Assembly (NCBI RefSeq): GCF_002205895.1
Contig: NZ_NJDE01000009.1
Location: forward strand, 310,001 to 374,000
DNA: 64,000 nt
Direction of reading: 5' to 3'
Origin: Saccharibacillus sp. O23
GTDB lineage: Bacteria; Bacillota; Bacilli; Paenibacillales; Paenibacillaceae
The position numbers were made by a program, and so were the translations under genes. Shown piece after piece: positions 16,334 to 24,328 of the stretch. The notes under the pieces were generated by a model. That model had not been told where the DNA came from and searched no databases. It saw only the letters and a list, made by a program, of their open reading frames with translations. The first letter of the stretch is position 1. Every line of letters begins with the position of its first letter.

Positions 16334-16837
16334 TTATCCTTCCTCGCTTCCGTCGATTCGGCCCAGCCGGATACTGACGCCGTATTCCTGGCCGCCTTCG
16401 GTATTTTGCTCCCATTTTTCCAGCAACACCTTCAACTCTTCGGAGAAAAGTGCGGCTTCTTCCTCGGACAGATCCAGACGCGTCGCATGGTATTCGGAAA
16501 ACGGACTGCCTCCGGTCCAGTCGTCGTCGTCTTTGGCCCACTCCTGACCTTCCGCCGCTCCGGGAAAATGGAACTGCGACGCTTTGGCGGAATAATATTT
16601 CTCGACGATGCCCGATACGTTGCGGGTGTCGGCCAACTCCAACAGCCCGCCTTCATAAAGCCGCTGGATATGATAATGGACGTTGCCCGGCGTTTTGCGC
16701 AGCAAATCGGCCACTTGTTTCGAAGTCATCGGTTCTTTGGACAATGCATGCATGATTTTGATCCGAAGCGCGTTTTGCAGCAGCTTATTCTGCTTCGCGT
16801 CGATCGTGAGCCGCTGCTGTTTTTCTTTGTCGGACAT
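16334..16837 (-). CDS. ArsR-like winged-helix regulator
   Basis: 167 residues from ATG 16837 (GGAGGGAAT ribosome site). Residues about 18-75 form a winged helix: LLQNALRIKIMHALSKEPMT, SKQVADLLRKTPGNVHYHIQRLYEGGLLEL. The C-terminal half is acidic and may be a sensor or dimerisation region; there is no obvious Cys metal site. It is first in an operon with the MFS exporter and has a 17-bp palindrome upstream, so it probably represses its own operon until the exporter substrate is present. Confidence 0.82.
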   Translation of the reverse strand: MSDKEKQQRLTIDAKQNKLLQNALRIKIMHALSKEPMTSKQVADLLRKTPGNVHYHIQRLYEGGLLELADTRNVSGIVEKYYSAKASQFHFPGAAEGQEWAKDDDDWTGGSPFSEYHATRLDLSEEEAALFSEELKVLLEKWEQNTEGGQEYGVSIRLGRIDGSEEG

Positions 16838-16898
16838 GATGATTCCCTCCGTATGAATCCGTCGGGCGACGGTTTTCTTATCGATCTGGAAATAGTAT

Positions 16899-16915
16899 GA
16901 TCTGGATTCCAGATC
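16899..16915. promoter_or_regulatory. Palindromic operator candidate for the ArsR-like/MFS operon
   Basis: GATCTGG-ATT-CCAGATC, perfect 7-bp arms, 62 bp upstream of the regulator start. A further half-site CGATCTGG lies at 16882-16889. Position and symmetry fit an autoregulatory operator. Confidence 0.6.
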
Positions 16916-17149
16916 GTATGGATGACTATACCAGCGTTCGTTCGAGATGTAAACAACAATGGCGAAAAAGAAGAAGATTCCGCGCAGGAGGCGAAGGCCG
17001 AAAGTTAGAGAGGTAAGGGAGGCCTGAGTCTGCGGCGCTGCGCATCTTGCGCTGAACGCAACGGCGAACGCCGATCGGCGGAGATCGTCATAAGGAGCGG
17101 AAAAAGAAAATCGATCCGGAGCAAACGGAGTCGTTGACGCGTTTGACAC

Positions 17150-17516
17150 TTACATTGCCTTTTAAGCAACGTAGGTGAAGAGAATAGGCGAAATTAGCTG
17201 CCTACGTTGACAAAAAAGCAACGTAGAGACGTCGATTCGAGGAAAAGGCGGTAAATTGAAGACCTACATTGCCTTTTAAGCAACGTAGGTGAAGAGAATA
17301 GGCGAAATTAGCTGTCTACGTTGACAAAAAAGCAACGTAGAGACGCTGATTCGGGGAAAAGGCGGTAAATTGAAGACCTACATTGCCTTTTAAGCAACGT
17401 AGGTGAAGAGAAGAGGCGAAATTAGCCGTCTACGTTGACAAAAAAGCAACGTAGAGACGCCGATTCGCGGTATAAACCGCAAATCGAGAGTCTGCGTTGC
17501 TTTTTAAGCAATGAAG
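17150..17516. repeat. 114-bp tandem array of alternating palindromes (array 2)
   Basis: Same core motif as the array at 7681 but different filler. CTACATTG-N9-CAACGTAG type at 17150, 17264, 17378 and a decayed copy at 17492; CTACGTTG-N9-CAACGTAG type at 17202, 17316, 17430. Steps are 52, 62, 52, 62, 52, 62. Filler (GTGAAGAGAATAGGCG and similar) is shared within this array but not with array 1, so only the palindromes and their spacing are common to both loci. Confidence 0.9.
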
Positions 17517-17544
17517 ATTGAAGGGAAAAGCATTTGAGCGAATC

Positions 17545-17815
17545 ACGAGAACGTATCGAGCTAGCTCGAACGGCTCTCGTCTAATTACGAGAACGCATCG
17601 AGCTAGCTTGAACGGCTCTCGTCTAGTTACGAGAACGCATCGAGCCAGCTCGAACGGCTCTCGTCTAATTACGAGAACGTATCGAGCTAGCTTGAACGAA
17701 TCTCGTCTAATCACGAGAACGTATCAAGCCAGCTCGAACGGCTCTCGTTATCTTACGAGAACGTATCGAGCCAGCTTGAACGGCTCTCGTCTAATCATGA
17801 GAACGTATCAAGCAA
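17545..17815. repeat. 42-bp tandem palindrome array running into the ZIP gene stop
   Basis: Units start with ACGAGAACG at 17545, 17587, 17629, 17671, 17713, 17755 and, as ATGAGAACG, at 17797: seven copies with an exact 42-bp period. Each unit is a near-palindrome, ACGAGA ... CGAGCTAGCTCG ... TCTCGT. The seventh copy is cut short and its left half encodes the last residues and the TGA stop of the minus-strand ZIP transporter gene. Open frames of 14-residue repeats appear on both strands only because 42 is a multiple of 3. Confidence 0.9.
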
Positions 17816-18547
17816 AATCGCCGTCAACAGTCCCATCGACGCGATGAAGCCGACTACCGGGCCGCCCTCTTCGAACGCTTCGGGCATCATGGTCGAGCAC
17901 AGCATGGCGATGATGCCGCCGCCGGCGAAAGCGCCGATCGCGGCTTTCATCTCGTCGGACAGCTGTTCGAGGAACAGGTAGCCGCCCATCGAAGCGAGCG
18001 CGGATACCAGCAGCACGACGCCCCACATGACGAAGATTTTGCCGCGCGAATAGCCGTTTTTTTGCAAGCCGACGGTACTGGACAAGCCTTCCGGAATATT
18101 GCTGACGAAGATCGAGACGACCAGCACGACGCTGATGCCTTTGCCTGCGAGCAGGCTCGCGCCGAGCATGATCGATTCCGGGATGGCGTCCATCACGGTG
18201 CCCGCGAAGATGCCGAGTCCGCTCTGGTCGGCTTCGCCGGCAGCTTTCGAACCGGACTCGTCACTGCCCGAACGTTTGCGGTTCGAGCCGCCGCGGCGGG
18301 AGACGATCAGGTCGAATACCGTATACACCAGCGCGCCGACGGTAAATCCGATCGCGGTCGCCGTCAAGCCGCCGTCTTCGAGCGCGTCGCCGAGCAGTTC
18401 GAACGCGGCCGCTCCGATCAGCGTGCCGACGCCGAACGCCATGATCCAGCCGATGTATCTTTTGCCGATTCGCAGGAACAGCGCCGCCAGCGCTCCCAAT
18501 ACGACGGCCGAAGCGGAGATGCCGCCCCACAGCAATGCGCTCCACAT
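17795..18547 (-). CDS. ZIP-family divalent metal transporter
   Basis: 250 residues, ATG 18547 with AAAGGAGCGA. Eight membrane segments with a charged cytoplasmic loop (SRRGGSNRKRSGSDESGSKAAGEADQ) in the place of the usual His-rich loop. The metal-site helices read VMDAIPESIMLG and FVSNIPEGLSS, matching the H/D-x-x-P-E and N-x-P-E-G pattern of ZupT/ZIP proteins; the first has Asp where many have His. It imports zinc or related metals, or may act as an efflux-neutral channel in some homologues. The final residues are encoded by the 42-bp repeat, so the C-terminus may differ from relatives. Confidence 0.88.
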   Translation of the reverse strand: MWSALLWGGISASAVVLGALAALFLRIGKRYIGWIMAFGVGTLIGAAAFELLGDALEDGGLTATAIGFTVGALVYTVFDLIVSRRGGSNRKRSGSDESGSKAAGEADQSGLGIFAGTVMDAIPESIMLGASLLAGKGISVVLVVSIFVSNIPEGLSSTVGLQKNGYSRGKIFVMWGVVLLVSALASMGGYLFLEQLSDEMKAAIGAFAGGGIIAMLCSTMMPEAFEEGGPVVGFIASMGLLTAILLDTFS

Positions 18548-18880
18548 GCCTAATCGCTCCTTTCGTTGCCGCTGCCGCCGATCGGGTTCGACCGGACGGA
18601 GCGTGCCTGAACGTTCATTAACCGGCTTTTTCCCGATACAAACCGCTTGCCTGCAAACCGATGATCCCGCCGACTTTCGATTCTGCCGAACGCCCGCGTC
18701 GAGCCTCCCGCCCCGGAGGCGTCGACTCGCGCTTGGGGAACGGATGTTCCGAGCCTTTTTCGCAATCGACGAATCGGAATGATATAATTCGGCGTATAGG
18801 AAGCAGAGACGCCGATTCGGCGGAATCAGGCATACGTCTTACACATCCATCTTTACAATAGAGAATACGGAGGCGATCAG
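18548..18880. other. Intergenic region with hairpin and TerD-vWA promoter candidates
   Basis: A strong hairpin GTCGAGCCTCC (18698-18708) / GGAGGCGTCGAC (18715-18726) is followed by a TATAAT at 18783-18788 without a good -35, a GC palindrome CGCCGATTCGGCG at 18810-18822 and a second -10-like TACAAT at 18854-18859. No gene seen. Confidence 0.45.
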
Positions 18881-20212
18881 ATGAGTACACCGACGGTATT
18901 GACGACGGGGGCCAACGCGCCGATCGGGCACACGGAGCAGCTTCGCGTGAGGGTCGAGTGGGGGAACTCGCCGGCGGATCTGGATGTCAGCTGTTTTATG
19001 GTGGGCGAGAACGGCAAAGTTCCTTCGGACGACTATTTCATTTTCTATAATCAAGACGCGAGTCCCGGCGGGCAGGTGCGATACGAACGAACCGGGCCGA
19101 ACGGCGCAGCGTTCACGATCCGCACGAACGAGCTGGACCCGACCGCGATTGCCAAATGCGTATTTTCGGCGACGTTGGACGGAACGGGTACTTTCGCCGA
19201 CGTGCAGGGCTGCCGGATCGTCGCGGAAACGGCAAACGGAGAGATTCTGTACGAGATCAAAGAAGCTGCGCAGGAGCGTTCGATGGTCTTCATGGAATTG
19301 TATCGCCACGCGTCGGGCTTGAAGCTGCGGGCGATCGGACGAGGATTCAACGGCGGGCTGAAGCCTCTGGCGGAAGCGCACGGCGTCGAGATCGAAGAAG
19401 AGACGACCCCGGCACCGGCCGCAAGCGCGCCTCCGGTTCCGCCGCCTGTTCCGGCTGCCGCTCCGACGCCCGCGCCGATCCCCGAACCGGCCGCGTCCAA
19501 GCCGGCTCCGCCGGAGCCTTCCGCGCCGCTCGGCAAGATCGACCTGCTCAAACGCAAGGTGGGCATCTCGCTCGAGAAGAAGAATATCGCGCACGAGAAA
19601 GCCCGCGTAGCCGTGGTCTTCGACGCTTCCGGTTCCATGACTCAGCTTTACCAAAGAGGAACCGTGCAGCGCGCGTTCGAACGCATTCTTGCCGTCTCGG
19701 CGCGGATGGACGACGACGGCATCATGGACGTCTGGTTCTTCGCCAGCAAGATGATGAGAGCGCCGAGCGTGACGGAGCGCGAGTACGAAGATTACGTCAA
19801 AAAGACCTATCCGGGACCGAACATGAACAGCAAGCTGGGCTTCGGCAACAACGAACCCGTCGTCATCGAAGACATTATCAAGAAATACACGAAAGAAGAT
19901 CCGGACGACCGTACGCCGACGTATATCATTTTCTTCAGCGACGGCGGCATCTACGAGACGAAGAAGATCTCGAAGCTGTTGATCGCCCATTCCGACAAGC
20001 CGATCTTCTGGCAGTTCGTAGGTCTCGGCAACGCGAATTACGGCGTGCTGCAGCAGCTCGACAACCTGCGCGGCCGCGTGGTGGACAACGCCGACTTTTT
20101 CGCGCTGGACGATCTGGACCGGGTGAGCGACGAAGAATTGTACGACCGTCTGCTGAACGAATTCCCGAGCTGGCTGAAAGAAGTGCGCGCCAAAGGAATC
20201 TTGAAAAACTGA
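18881..20212 (+). CDS. TerD-vWA fusion protein
   Basis: 443 residues, ATG 18881 after GGAGG. Residues about 1-170 are a TerD domain (VRVEWGNSPADLDVSCFMV, FYNQDASPGGQVRYE), whose acidic loops bind calcium in known members. A Pro/Ala linker (about 172-212) leads to a vWA domain with the MIDAS motif VVFDASGSM (near residue 250) and FFSDGG. The combination resembles TerF-like components of the tellurite-resistance/stress (Ter) systems, which are thought to form membrane-linked metal-sensing complexes. Here it stands with one small downstream gene and without TerB, TerC or TerZ neighbours, which is unusual. Confidence 0.88.
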   Translation: MSTPTVLTTGANAPIGHTEQLRVRVEWGNSPADLDVSCFMVGENGKVPSDDYFIFYNQDASPGGQVRYERTGPNGAAFTIRTNELDPTAIAKCVFSATLDGTGTFADVQGCRIVAETANGEILYEIKEAAQERSMVFMELYRHASGLKLRAIGRGFNGGLKPLAEAHGVEIEEETTPAPAASAPPVPPPVPAAAPTPAPIPEPAASKPAPPEPSAPLGKIDLLKRKVGISLEKKNIAHEKARVAVVFDASGSMTQLYQRGTVQRAFERILAVSARMDDDGIMDVWFFASKMMRAPSVTEREYEDYVKKTYPGPNMNSKLGFGNNEPVVIEDIIKKYTKEDPDDRTPTYIIFFSDGGIYETKKISKLLIAHSDKPIFWQFVGLGNANYGVLQQLDNLRGRVVDNADFFALDDLDRVSDEELYDRLLNEFPSWLKEVRAKGILKN

Positions 20213-20278
20213 TGCGCCAAAAGCGCAAGCTTAAAGCCGTTCGCAACCATTTTGATCATAAGGAGATCGGATAACATC

Positions 20279-20596
20279 ATGAAATCGCATCACGAAAAAA
20301 TCAATCGTTCTTCTTCTTTCCCGCAGCAGGAACGGTCCGGCGTACAGCCGCAAGAAAACGCCGAACCTTCCGCGGCTTTGACGCTCGGCCAATGCCTGAA
20401 CCTGCTGCACAAAGATTTGATGCTGGTCGATATGGCTCGGCCGGGCAAGCCTACCTACCCCGTAAGCAAGTGGAAAAAGATGCTTCCGCTCGACGAGCCG
20501 GGATACGAGCTGCGCACGACGAGTTTCAATCACGGGCGCACGCAAAAAAAATCGATCGCGAAGATCGGCGGAAGCGGATTGTGGAACGAGTGGTAA
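20279..20596 (+). CDS. Small conserved-looking protein downstream of TerD-vWA
   Basis: 105 residues, ATG 20279 with AAGGAG 13 nt upstream (a TTG at 20252 is possible but less likely). Residues 1-32 are polar and variable-looking; about 35-105 is a compact basic domain (LGQCLNLLHKDLMLVDMARPGKPTYPVSKWKKMLPL, then KKSIAKIGGSGLWNEW). No family recognised. It lies 66 bp after the TerD-vWA gene and before a terminator, so the two are probably one transcript and may act together. Confidence 0.65.
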   Translation: MKSHHEKINRSSSFPQQERSGVQPQENAEPSAALTLGQCLNLLHKDLMLVDMARPGKPTYPVSKWKKMLPLDEPGYELRTTSFNHGRTQKKSIAKIGGSGLWNEW

Positions 20597-20629
20597 ATCG
20601 AAATTCGTGCTTCGAAAAATTGGAACGAG

Positions 20630-20668
20630 AAGCTCTTTTTCCGTGTATCGGAAAAGGGGCTTTTTTTT
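20630..20668 (+). terminator. Intrinsic terminator after the TerD-vWA operon
   Basis: AAGCTCTTTTTCCG (20630-20643) pairs with CGGAAAAGGGGCTT (20649-20662), then a T run. Confidence 0.85.
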
Positions 20669-20755
20669 GCGGATTGAGAATGGGATTTTCTGGTTTATTC
20701 AATGGGGGAGGCTTTTTCTAAAGTCGGTCTCATACATAACGGAGGAGGTTATCTT

Positions 20756-21796
20756 TTGAACTTATCGACCGAGACACAAACACGGGCACGTCGCATATTG
20801 ATGTCCGCGCTGGCCGGGGCCATGCTCTGCACGGCGGTGCCGGCATTCGCCGCGGACAATCCGGATGCCGCGCAGCAGCAGGCGGCGTTCCCGGACAACG
20901 ATATTCGCGGAGAAGCGAAAACGGCGCTGCTGAAGGAAGCGCTGGCTTTGGATCTGGGCTTGGAGGAGAACAGCGGCACGATCGACGAAACGCAGCGGAG
21001 AAAAGGATTGGATCTGGCGGAACAAGCCGTGACGATCTCGGCGGACGGTCTGTCTTCGGCTTCGGAGGTCGCTCAAGCCCGAAAGAAAGTCAAAGAGGCC
21101 GCGAATAAGCTGTTTATGTCGCGGATGGACAGCGGGGCGCATATCAAGTTTTATATCCAGCGCCTTACCGATTACGTGTTGACCCCCGCAGCCAATCCGA
21201 CCGCCAAATATCCGCAGGAAGCCATCGACTCCGCTGTGGGGAAGCTTAAAGCTCTCGACGCGCGGGTACCGATAGTCGGGTTGGAGCCGGAAGCTTATAT
21301 GCAGGCTTACATGGAATACCTGTCGATTCGAATCGAGCTTGATATGCAGGCTTATATGGGGACTTACATCACGGCGTATATTCGCACCCGGGATCATGTG
21401 AACGCCCAAATCGAACGAACCAAAGATATCGACGAGGATTATTCCAATCTGCTGGAAGCGTTTCGTACCCGAAGCGAGATCCTGTTCAGTCGAATGGGCG
21501 CGGCTCGCGGCGAAGCGGAACTCGCTTATATCTTCAATAAAATGAATGCATCTTACTTCGCTTTGACCGAAGCATTCTACATGCTGCCCGAGCTGCGCGA
21601 TGCTCGGCTTCTGCTGGATTCTCCGCGCGGCAACCGCCCCGGACAATATCCGGCTTCGGCCGTGGGCACGCTGCGCCGCGAGGTCAACGCGGCAGCCCGG
21701 GCATTGGATCAAGCCCGCATGCAGGATGACGTTTATAAAGCGAGAAAGGATTTGAGCAGCGCGGTAGCGGAGTTCCGCAGCCGTTTGATTCCGTAG
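20756..21796 (+). CDS. Secreted helical-repeat (FIVAR-like) protein
   Basis: 346 residues from TTG 20756, chosen because GGAGGAGG (20741-20748) lies 7 nt before it; an upstream in-frame ATG at 20702 lacks this. Signal peptide with RARR, a hydrophobic stretch and AVPAFAAD. The mature chain is almost wholly helical, with repeats of the type A-x-x-x-L-x-x-A-V-x-x-A-x-x-L ... V-x-x-A-R-K-x-V-x-x-A, seen near residues 50-105, 140-185 and 295-345. This resembles FIVAR/surface-adhesin helical modules. No catalytic motif. Likely a cell-wall-associated protein of unknown role. Confidence 0.7.
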   Translation: MNLSTETQTRARRILMSALAGAMLCTAVPAFAADNPDAAQQQAAFPDNDIRGEAKTALLKEALALDLGLEENSGTIDETQRRKGLDLAEQAVTISADGLSSASEVAQARKKVKEAANKLFMSRMDSGAHIKFYIQRLTDYVLTPAANPTAKYPQEAIDSAVGKLKALDARVPIVGLEPEAYMQAYMEYLSIRIELDMQAYMGTYITAYIRTRDHVNAQIERTKDIDEDYSNLLEAFRTRSEILFSRMGAARGEAELAYIFNKMNASYFALTEAFYMLPELRDARLLLDSPRGNRPGQYPASAVGTLRREVNAAARALDQARMQDDVYKARKDLSSAVAEFRSRLIP

Positions 21797-21844
21797 GAAA
21801 GGTTTGGAACATGCCGGAATGGAAGATATCGTTTTTTTGCGCAG

Positions 21845-21880
21845 AAGCGCTCCGAGCGACAGGGAGCGCTTTTCGCTTTT
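21845..21880 (+). terminator. Intrinsic terminator
   Basis: AAGCGCTCC (21845-21853) pairs with GGAGCGCTT (21863-21871) followed by TTCGCTTTT. Ends the FIVAR-like gene. Confidence 0.65.
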
Positions 21881-22018
21881 GGAAAAGGCGCACGTTCCCA
21901 ACGGACGCCTGTCCGCCTTGCCGGTGGGGAGAAGCGGCCGGAATAGGGTAATAACTCCTGTACGGATCATATTGTCGATAATGCAACGCCATTTCGATCC
22001 ATAAGGAGACGATTGACG

Positions 22019-22474
22019 ATGAGACAGGATATCGGCGAAACCCATGACTATTATATCGTTCGCGCTTCCGATCCGCCGGAAACGCCCGCTCCCGAGCCTT
22101 CGCCGCCGGGCACGGAGCCCGGCCCCGATCCGGAGATTCAACCGCAGGAGCCGCCCGGCGTGCAGCCGGGCCGGCCGCCGGAAGTGACGCCGGCCGAGCC
22201 GCCGGGCGTCAGTCCGGAGCAAGAACCGGAGATCCGGCCGGAACAACCGCCCGGCGTACAGCCTTCGCCGCCGCCGGAATTCGATCCGGACGACATGCCG
22301 GGCGTGCGCCCGCATCACCCGGAGATCCAGCCGGGAGAACCGCCGGGCGTCCAACCGGGCCAGACGCCGGAGATTCAACCGGTGAACCCTCCCGACGTGC
22401 AGCCGGTCAGTCCGCCGGAGATCCAACCGGTCGACCCGCCGGACGTAAGACCGGCATCGCCGCCGGAGTTCTGA
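22019..22474 (+). CDS. Proline-rich repeat protein (PPG/PPE type)
   Basis: 151 residues from ATG 22019 (AAGGAG 10 nt upstream; TTG 22013 is too close). After MRQDIGETHDYYIVRASDPPE it is nearly all Pro, Glu, Gln, Val and Gly in a 10-16 residue repeat such as EIQPxxPPGVQPGxPPE. No signal peptide, no membrane segment and no C-terminal anchor, so it should be cytoplasmic or exported by an unknown route. Such a sequence forms extended polyproline helix. It could be low-complexity noise in translation, but the start, ribosome site and following terminator make it a credible gene. Confidence 0.6.
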   Translation: MRQDIGETHDYYIVRASDPPETPAPEPSPPGTEPGPDPEIQPQEPPGVQPGRPPEVTPAEPPGVSPEQEPEIRPEQPPGVQPSPPPEFDPDDMPGVRPHHPEIQPGEPPGVQPGQTPEIQPVNPPDVQPVSPPEIQPVDPPDVRPASPPEF

Positions 22475-22531
22475 TCTGCCGCTCGTCTTGCGCGGATCAA
22501 GCTTTTTCCGAATCCGCAAAGAAACCAAACG

Positions 22532-22566
22532 AAGCCTCCTGCCGAACTGCGGCAGGAGGCTTTTCG
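22532..22566 (+). terminator. Intrinsic terminator
   Basis: AAGCCTCCTGCCG (22532-22544) pairs with CGGCAGGAGGCTT (about 22550-22562) followed by TTT. Ends the proline-rich gene. Confidence 0.85.
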
Positions 22567-22660
22567 ATGCGGGAATGTTAAGCGGTTTCGAAGATCAACG
22601 CAGCCGATGGCGATCCGACGTCGAAAAGAACACGACGAGCGAATCGGTCTTTTTCCGGTT

Positions 22661-23386
22661 TCAATACGAGCTTTCCGACTGAATATCGAACGTTTCTCCG
22701 CTCTCGACGTCCAGCGCGTTAAGCTGACCGCCGAAGACCGCGCCGCCGTCGATGCCGATGATCCGGTTGCTGCCGTAATACAGACCGTCGTTATCGGGAT
22801 CGCCGTGCAGGCCGCGCGTCGGGGTATGGCCGAAGATCACGATCTTCTCGCCGTCGTACCCTTTATGGAACTCTTCGCGAATCCAGACCAGATCGGAACG
22901 TTCGGCTTCGGCCGGCGTTTTGCCGGGCGGAATTCCCGCGTGCACGAAAATATGCCGCTCGGTCTCGTAATACAGGTCCAGACTTCGCACGAAGGCCAGA
23001 TGACGTTCCAACGTATCGGAGAGCAGTTCGGGCCGCCGGTAGGCGTCGCCCGTTTCGATCCGAAGTTGGCGATCCGAGAAGCCGTAGCTCTGAAGCGTCG
23101 CGTAACCGCCGTTGCGCACGACCCAACGTTTCCAATCTTCTTCGCCGCCGCCGTCCAGCGCGCGCAGCATCAGATCTTCGTGGTTGCCCATCAAGACGAC
23201 GGCTCCGGCTTCGCGCAGCCGCATCGCGCGTTCCAGCGTTTGCATGGATCGGGGGCCGCGGTCGATATAATCGCCGAGCAGCACCAACCGATCGGATGCC
23301 GGGTCGTAACCCGTCTTTTCCAATAAACGTTCAAACAATTCGAGTTCGCCGTGGATATCGCTGATGGCGAGCGTTCTTCCGGACAT
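22661..23386 (-). CDS. Calcineurin-like metallophosphatase (PrpA/ApaH type)
   Basis: 241 residues, ATG 23386. Contains the full metallophosphoesterase signature: ISDIHGELELFERLL (D-x-H), LLGDYIDRGPRS (GDxxDRG), LMGNHEDLML (GNHE), a His in FVHAGIPPG and GHTPT. This set is shared by bacterial Ser/Thr phosphatases such as PrpE and by ApaH-like diadenosine tetraphosphate hydrolases. The two cannot be separated by sequence reading alone. It is divergent in orientation from neighbours but follows the DUF554 gene on the same strand with a 35-bp gap, so the two may be co-transcribed. Confidence 0.88.
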   Translation of the reverse strand: MSGRTLAISDIHGELELFERLLEKTGYDPASDRLVLLGDYIDRGPRSMQTLERAMRLREAGAVVLMGNHEDLMLRALDGGGEEDWKRWVVRNGGYATLQSYGFSDRQLRIETGDAYRRPELLSDTLERHLAFVRSLDLYYETERHIFVHAGIPPGKTPAEAERSDLVWIREEFHKGYDGEKIVIFGHTPTRGLHGDPDNDGLYYGSNRIIGIDGGAVFGGQLNALDVESGETFDIQSESSY

Positions 23387-23421
23387 AAGGAGGCCTCGCT
23401 TTCGGGGAATAGGATTAGAGT

Positions 23422-24141
23422 TCAGCCGAACAAAATCGTCCAGTAGTGCGACAACGGCATGACCAGAAGCAGCGCGGGCAGCATATTGGCGACCGGAAAC
23501 GCTTTGATGCCGCAGATTCGAAGTCCCGTGACCAGCATGATGATGCCTCCGGCCGCCGAGAAGTCGGCGATCATCTCCGGCGTGGTAAGCGGCAGGATCA
23601 ATCCGGCTCCGAAGAACAAAGCCAGCAGGATCACGGCCTGAGGCAGCGCGACCGTCGGGACGATATAGCCGAGCGACGTCGCGAAGATCAGAGCCGTGCA
23701 GAAGTCGAGGAACGACTTGGACAGCAGCACCGTATAATCGCCGGTCATGCCTTCGTTCAGCGCGCCGAAGATGCCGGTACCGCTGGCGCAGAACAGCACG
23801 ACGATGCCGACGAACTGCTGCATGAACACTTCGGGATCGGCGCTCGACGTTTGGACCGAGAAGAACCGGTCGACGGGACCGCGAGCTTTGCCGGCCAGCC
23901 ATTCGATGCCTTTTTCCAGCCGAACGCTTTCGCCGATCACGCTGCCGAGCAGCAGAGCGAGCACGACCGCGGGCAGCGTATGGACTTTGGCGATCATGAC
24001 GACGCCCATGCCCATCGAAGCCGCGCCGAGCGTCAACGGCAGATTGAGTCGGAGGCGTTCGGGCACTTTGCTGCCGAGCATGGCCCCGAGCAGACCGCCG
24101 AGCAGGACGGCCAGAGCATTGATAAGAGGCCCAACGGGCAT
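23422..24141 (-). CDS. DUF554 family membrane protein
   Basis: 239 residues from ATG 24141 (GGTGGAG). Opens with PVGPLINALAVLLGGLLGAMLG and continues with about seven membrane segments, a GTGIFGALNEGMTGD loop and a C-terminal LVMPLSHYW, the DUF554 pattern. Function in the family is undefined; it is sometimes suggested to be a transporter. It is upstream of the phosphatase on the same strand. Confidence 0.87.
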   Translation of the reverse strand: MPVGPLINALAVLLGGLLGAMLGSKVPERLRLNLPLTLGAASMGMGVVMIAKVHTLPAVVLALLLGSVIGESVRLEKGIEWLAGKARGPVDRFFSVQTSSADPEVFMQQFVGIVVLFCASGTGIFGALNEGMTGDYTVLLSKSFLDFCTALIFATSLGYIVPTVALPQAVILLALFFGAGLILPLTTPEMIADFSAAGGIIMLVTGLRICGIKAFPVANMLPALLLVMPLSHYWTILFG

Positions 24142-24241
24142 TGCGAATCTCCACCTTTTGCATGTAATCGAGACCGTCGGGCAAACCGATAGTCTTTTTA
24201 TTCTAAAGGGCCGGGCACCAGACAACAAGGGCAAATAAAAC

Positions 24242-24270
24242 TTGTGATTATAAGTTAACTCGAGTAAAAT
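24242..24270 (+). promoter_or_regulatory. Promoter of the TetR-DUF4188 operon
   Basis: -35 TTGTGA (24242-24247), 17-bp spacer, -10 TAAAAT (24265-24270). The palindrome ACTCGAGT (24258-24265) overlaps the edge of the -10 and could be the TetR operator. Confidence 0.6.
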
Positions 24271-24328
24271 TATGAACGACAGTTAATCATGAGCGCATGC
24301 ATGCTTCGAAGGAAGGAGAACGCCGGGA

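Noticed and set aside
17518-17847. Plus-strand ORF of 14-residue repeats (ITRTYRASSNGSRL type)
   Set aside because: It is only the 42-bp palindrome array read in frame; equally open frames exist on the other strand, there is no ribosome site, and it runs into the ZIP gene.
20702-20756. ATG 20702 as start of the FIVAR-like secreted protein
   Set aside because: The TTG at 20756 has GGAGGAGG at ideal spacing and yields a normal signal peptide.
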